Assembly (NCBI GenBank): GCA_043808565.1
Contig: JAZDEQ010000006.1
Span: 1 to 38,818 of the forward strand
Length of the DNA: 38,818 bases
Reading direction: 5' to 3'
Origin: UBA12403 sp043808565
Lineage (GTDB): Bacteria; Patescibacteriota; Patescibacteriia; UBA9934; GWF2-40-263
Part shown: positions 38,647 to 38,818 of the stretch, in pieces
Position numbering within the stretch: position 1 is the first letter of the stretch
How the letters are laid out: each line of letters begins with the position of its first letter
The notes under the pieces: model-generated
Database searches by the model: none
What the model saw: only the letters and a program-made list of their open reading frames with translations
What the model was told of the DNA's origin: nothing
Program-made: the position numbers and the translations under genes

Positions 38647-38818
38647 TTTTTCCCTTATTTTATCGAGGGTTCAAGATCCGAGACCACTGCAAAACTCGGA
38701 GGCCTTTTTTACTTTCCCCATTTAATCGTCATTTAGCCTCTAAAATAGGGATTAAAACAAACAAAAAGGCTATTTTTTATTTTTTCTTCCCACTTTGAAA
38801 GAAAAAATTTTCAAAAAA
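38647..38818 (+). other. Non-coding right edge with a second hairpin
   Basis: No gene is visible in the last 170 bases. TCCGAG (38677-38682) pairs with CTCGGA (38695-38700), and GGCC then six Ts follow (38705-38710). This looks like a terminator or attenuator ahead of a gene beyond the window. The remaining bases are AT-rich with nothing recognisable. Confidence 0.4.

Noticed and set aside
38640..38712. GGGTTCAAGATCC at about 38667, considered as a tRNA T-arm.
   Set aside because: The flanking bases do not form the 5-bp T-stem and no acceptor, D or anticodon arm could be found.
1..38818. CRISPR array, rRNA or tRNA genes.
   Set aside because: No regularly spaced repeats of CRISPR size and no recognisable rRNA or tRNA sequences were found on reading either strand, though a covariance search could still reveal a divergent tRNA.

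Overview
The window looks like a chromosomal segment of a Candidate Phyla Radiation (Patescibacteria/Parcubacteria-type) bacterium. The evidence is: AT-rich DNA with very tight gene spacing; promoters that leave almost no 5' leader; a secreted CAP protein ending in the paired 'L-G-x-I-L-x-V-x-x-x-GEAWYV/INP...RYYLKDG' repeats that I associate with CPR exported proteins; a GxxExxY protein; and a YknXYZ/MacAB-like exporter in a gene set with no sign of an outer membrane. TGA is used as a stop (for example at 33466 and 38140), so this is not a code-25 lineage. No rRNA, tRNA or CRISPR array was recognised.

Layout. 1-128: end of an unknown gene, a terminator and a perfect hairpin. 129-9894: plus-strand defence island made of a 5'-truncated SNF2 helicase, a type III Mod methyltransferase, a type III Res subunit, an unknown protein with a HEPN/DUF4145-like C-terminus, and a RloC/PrrC-like ATPase that is probably an anticodon nuclease. 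9899-11254: convergent large serine recombinase. 11416-12491: two small membrane-anchored proteins on the minus strand. 12489-13581: a strikingly GC-rich insert carrying one frameshifted C39-type peptidase lipoprotein, flanked by identical 12-bp direct repeats with a hairpin at each end. 13690-13857: a promoter followed by an elaborate RNA/attenuator-like fold. 13918-16442: DUF4352-like lipoprotein, NucS/DUF91-like nuclease and a TerB/PH-like protein. 16439-21280 (minus): a phage-like packaging module (TerL, TerS, two DNA methyltransferases, one with a ParB domain) plus a possible winged-helix regulator, with no virion genes. 21450-22328: a second structured non-coding stretch and a secreted protein built from three cysteine-rich repeats.

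22456-38579 is mostly chromosomal: DUF4143 ATPase behind a palindromic operator; GT2-GtrA and GT-C glycosyltransferase genes; Smr protein; a retropepsin-like/DUF5678-like pair; a MarR regulator behind two large palindromes; EngB; an OmpR-type two-component system; a small exported helical protein; a three-gene exporter; a two-gene cassette including a CheD-like protein between inverted copies of an intergenic repeat; the CAP protein; and GxxExxY.

How genes work together. The restriction genes and the RloC-like ATPase look like layered defence: restriction, then tRNA-cutting suicide if DNA integrity fails. The two-component system appears to control itself, the small exported protein and the exporter: all three promoters carry CTTCAY repeats 11 bp apart, placed exactly 11 nt before a -10 element. 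Several independent rearrangement marks (truncated helicase, direct-repeat-flanked GC-rich insert, inverted repeats around the CheD-like cassette) show a locus shaped by mobile DNA.
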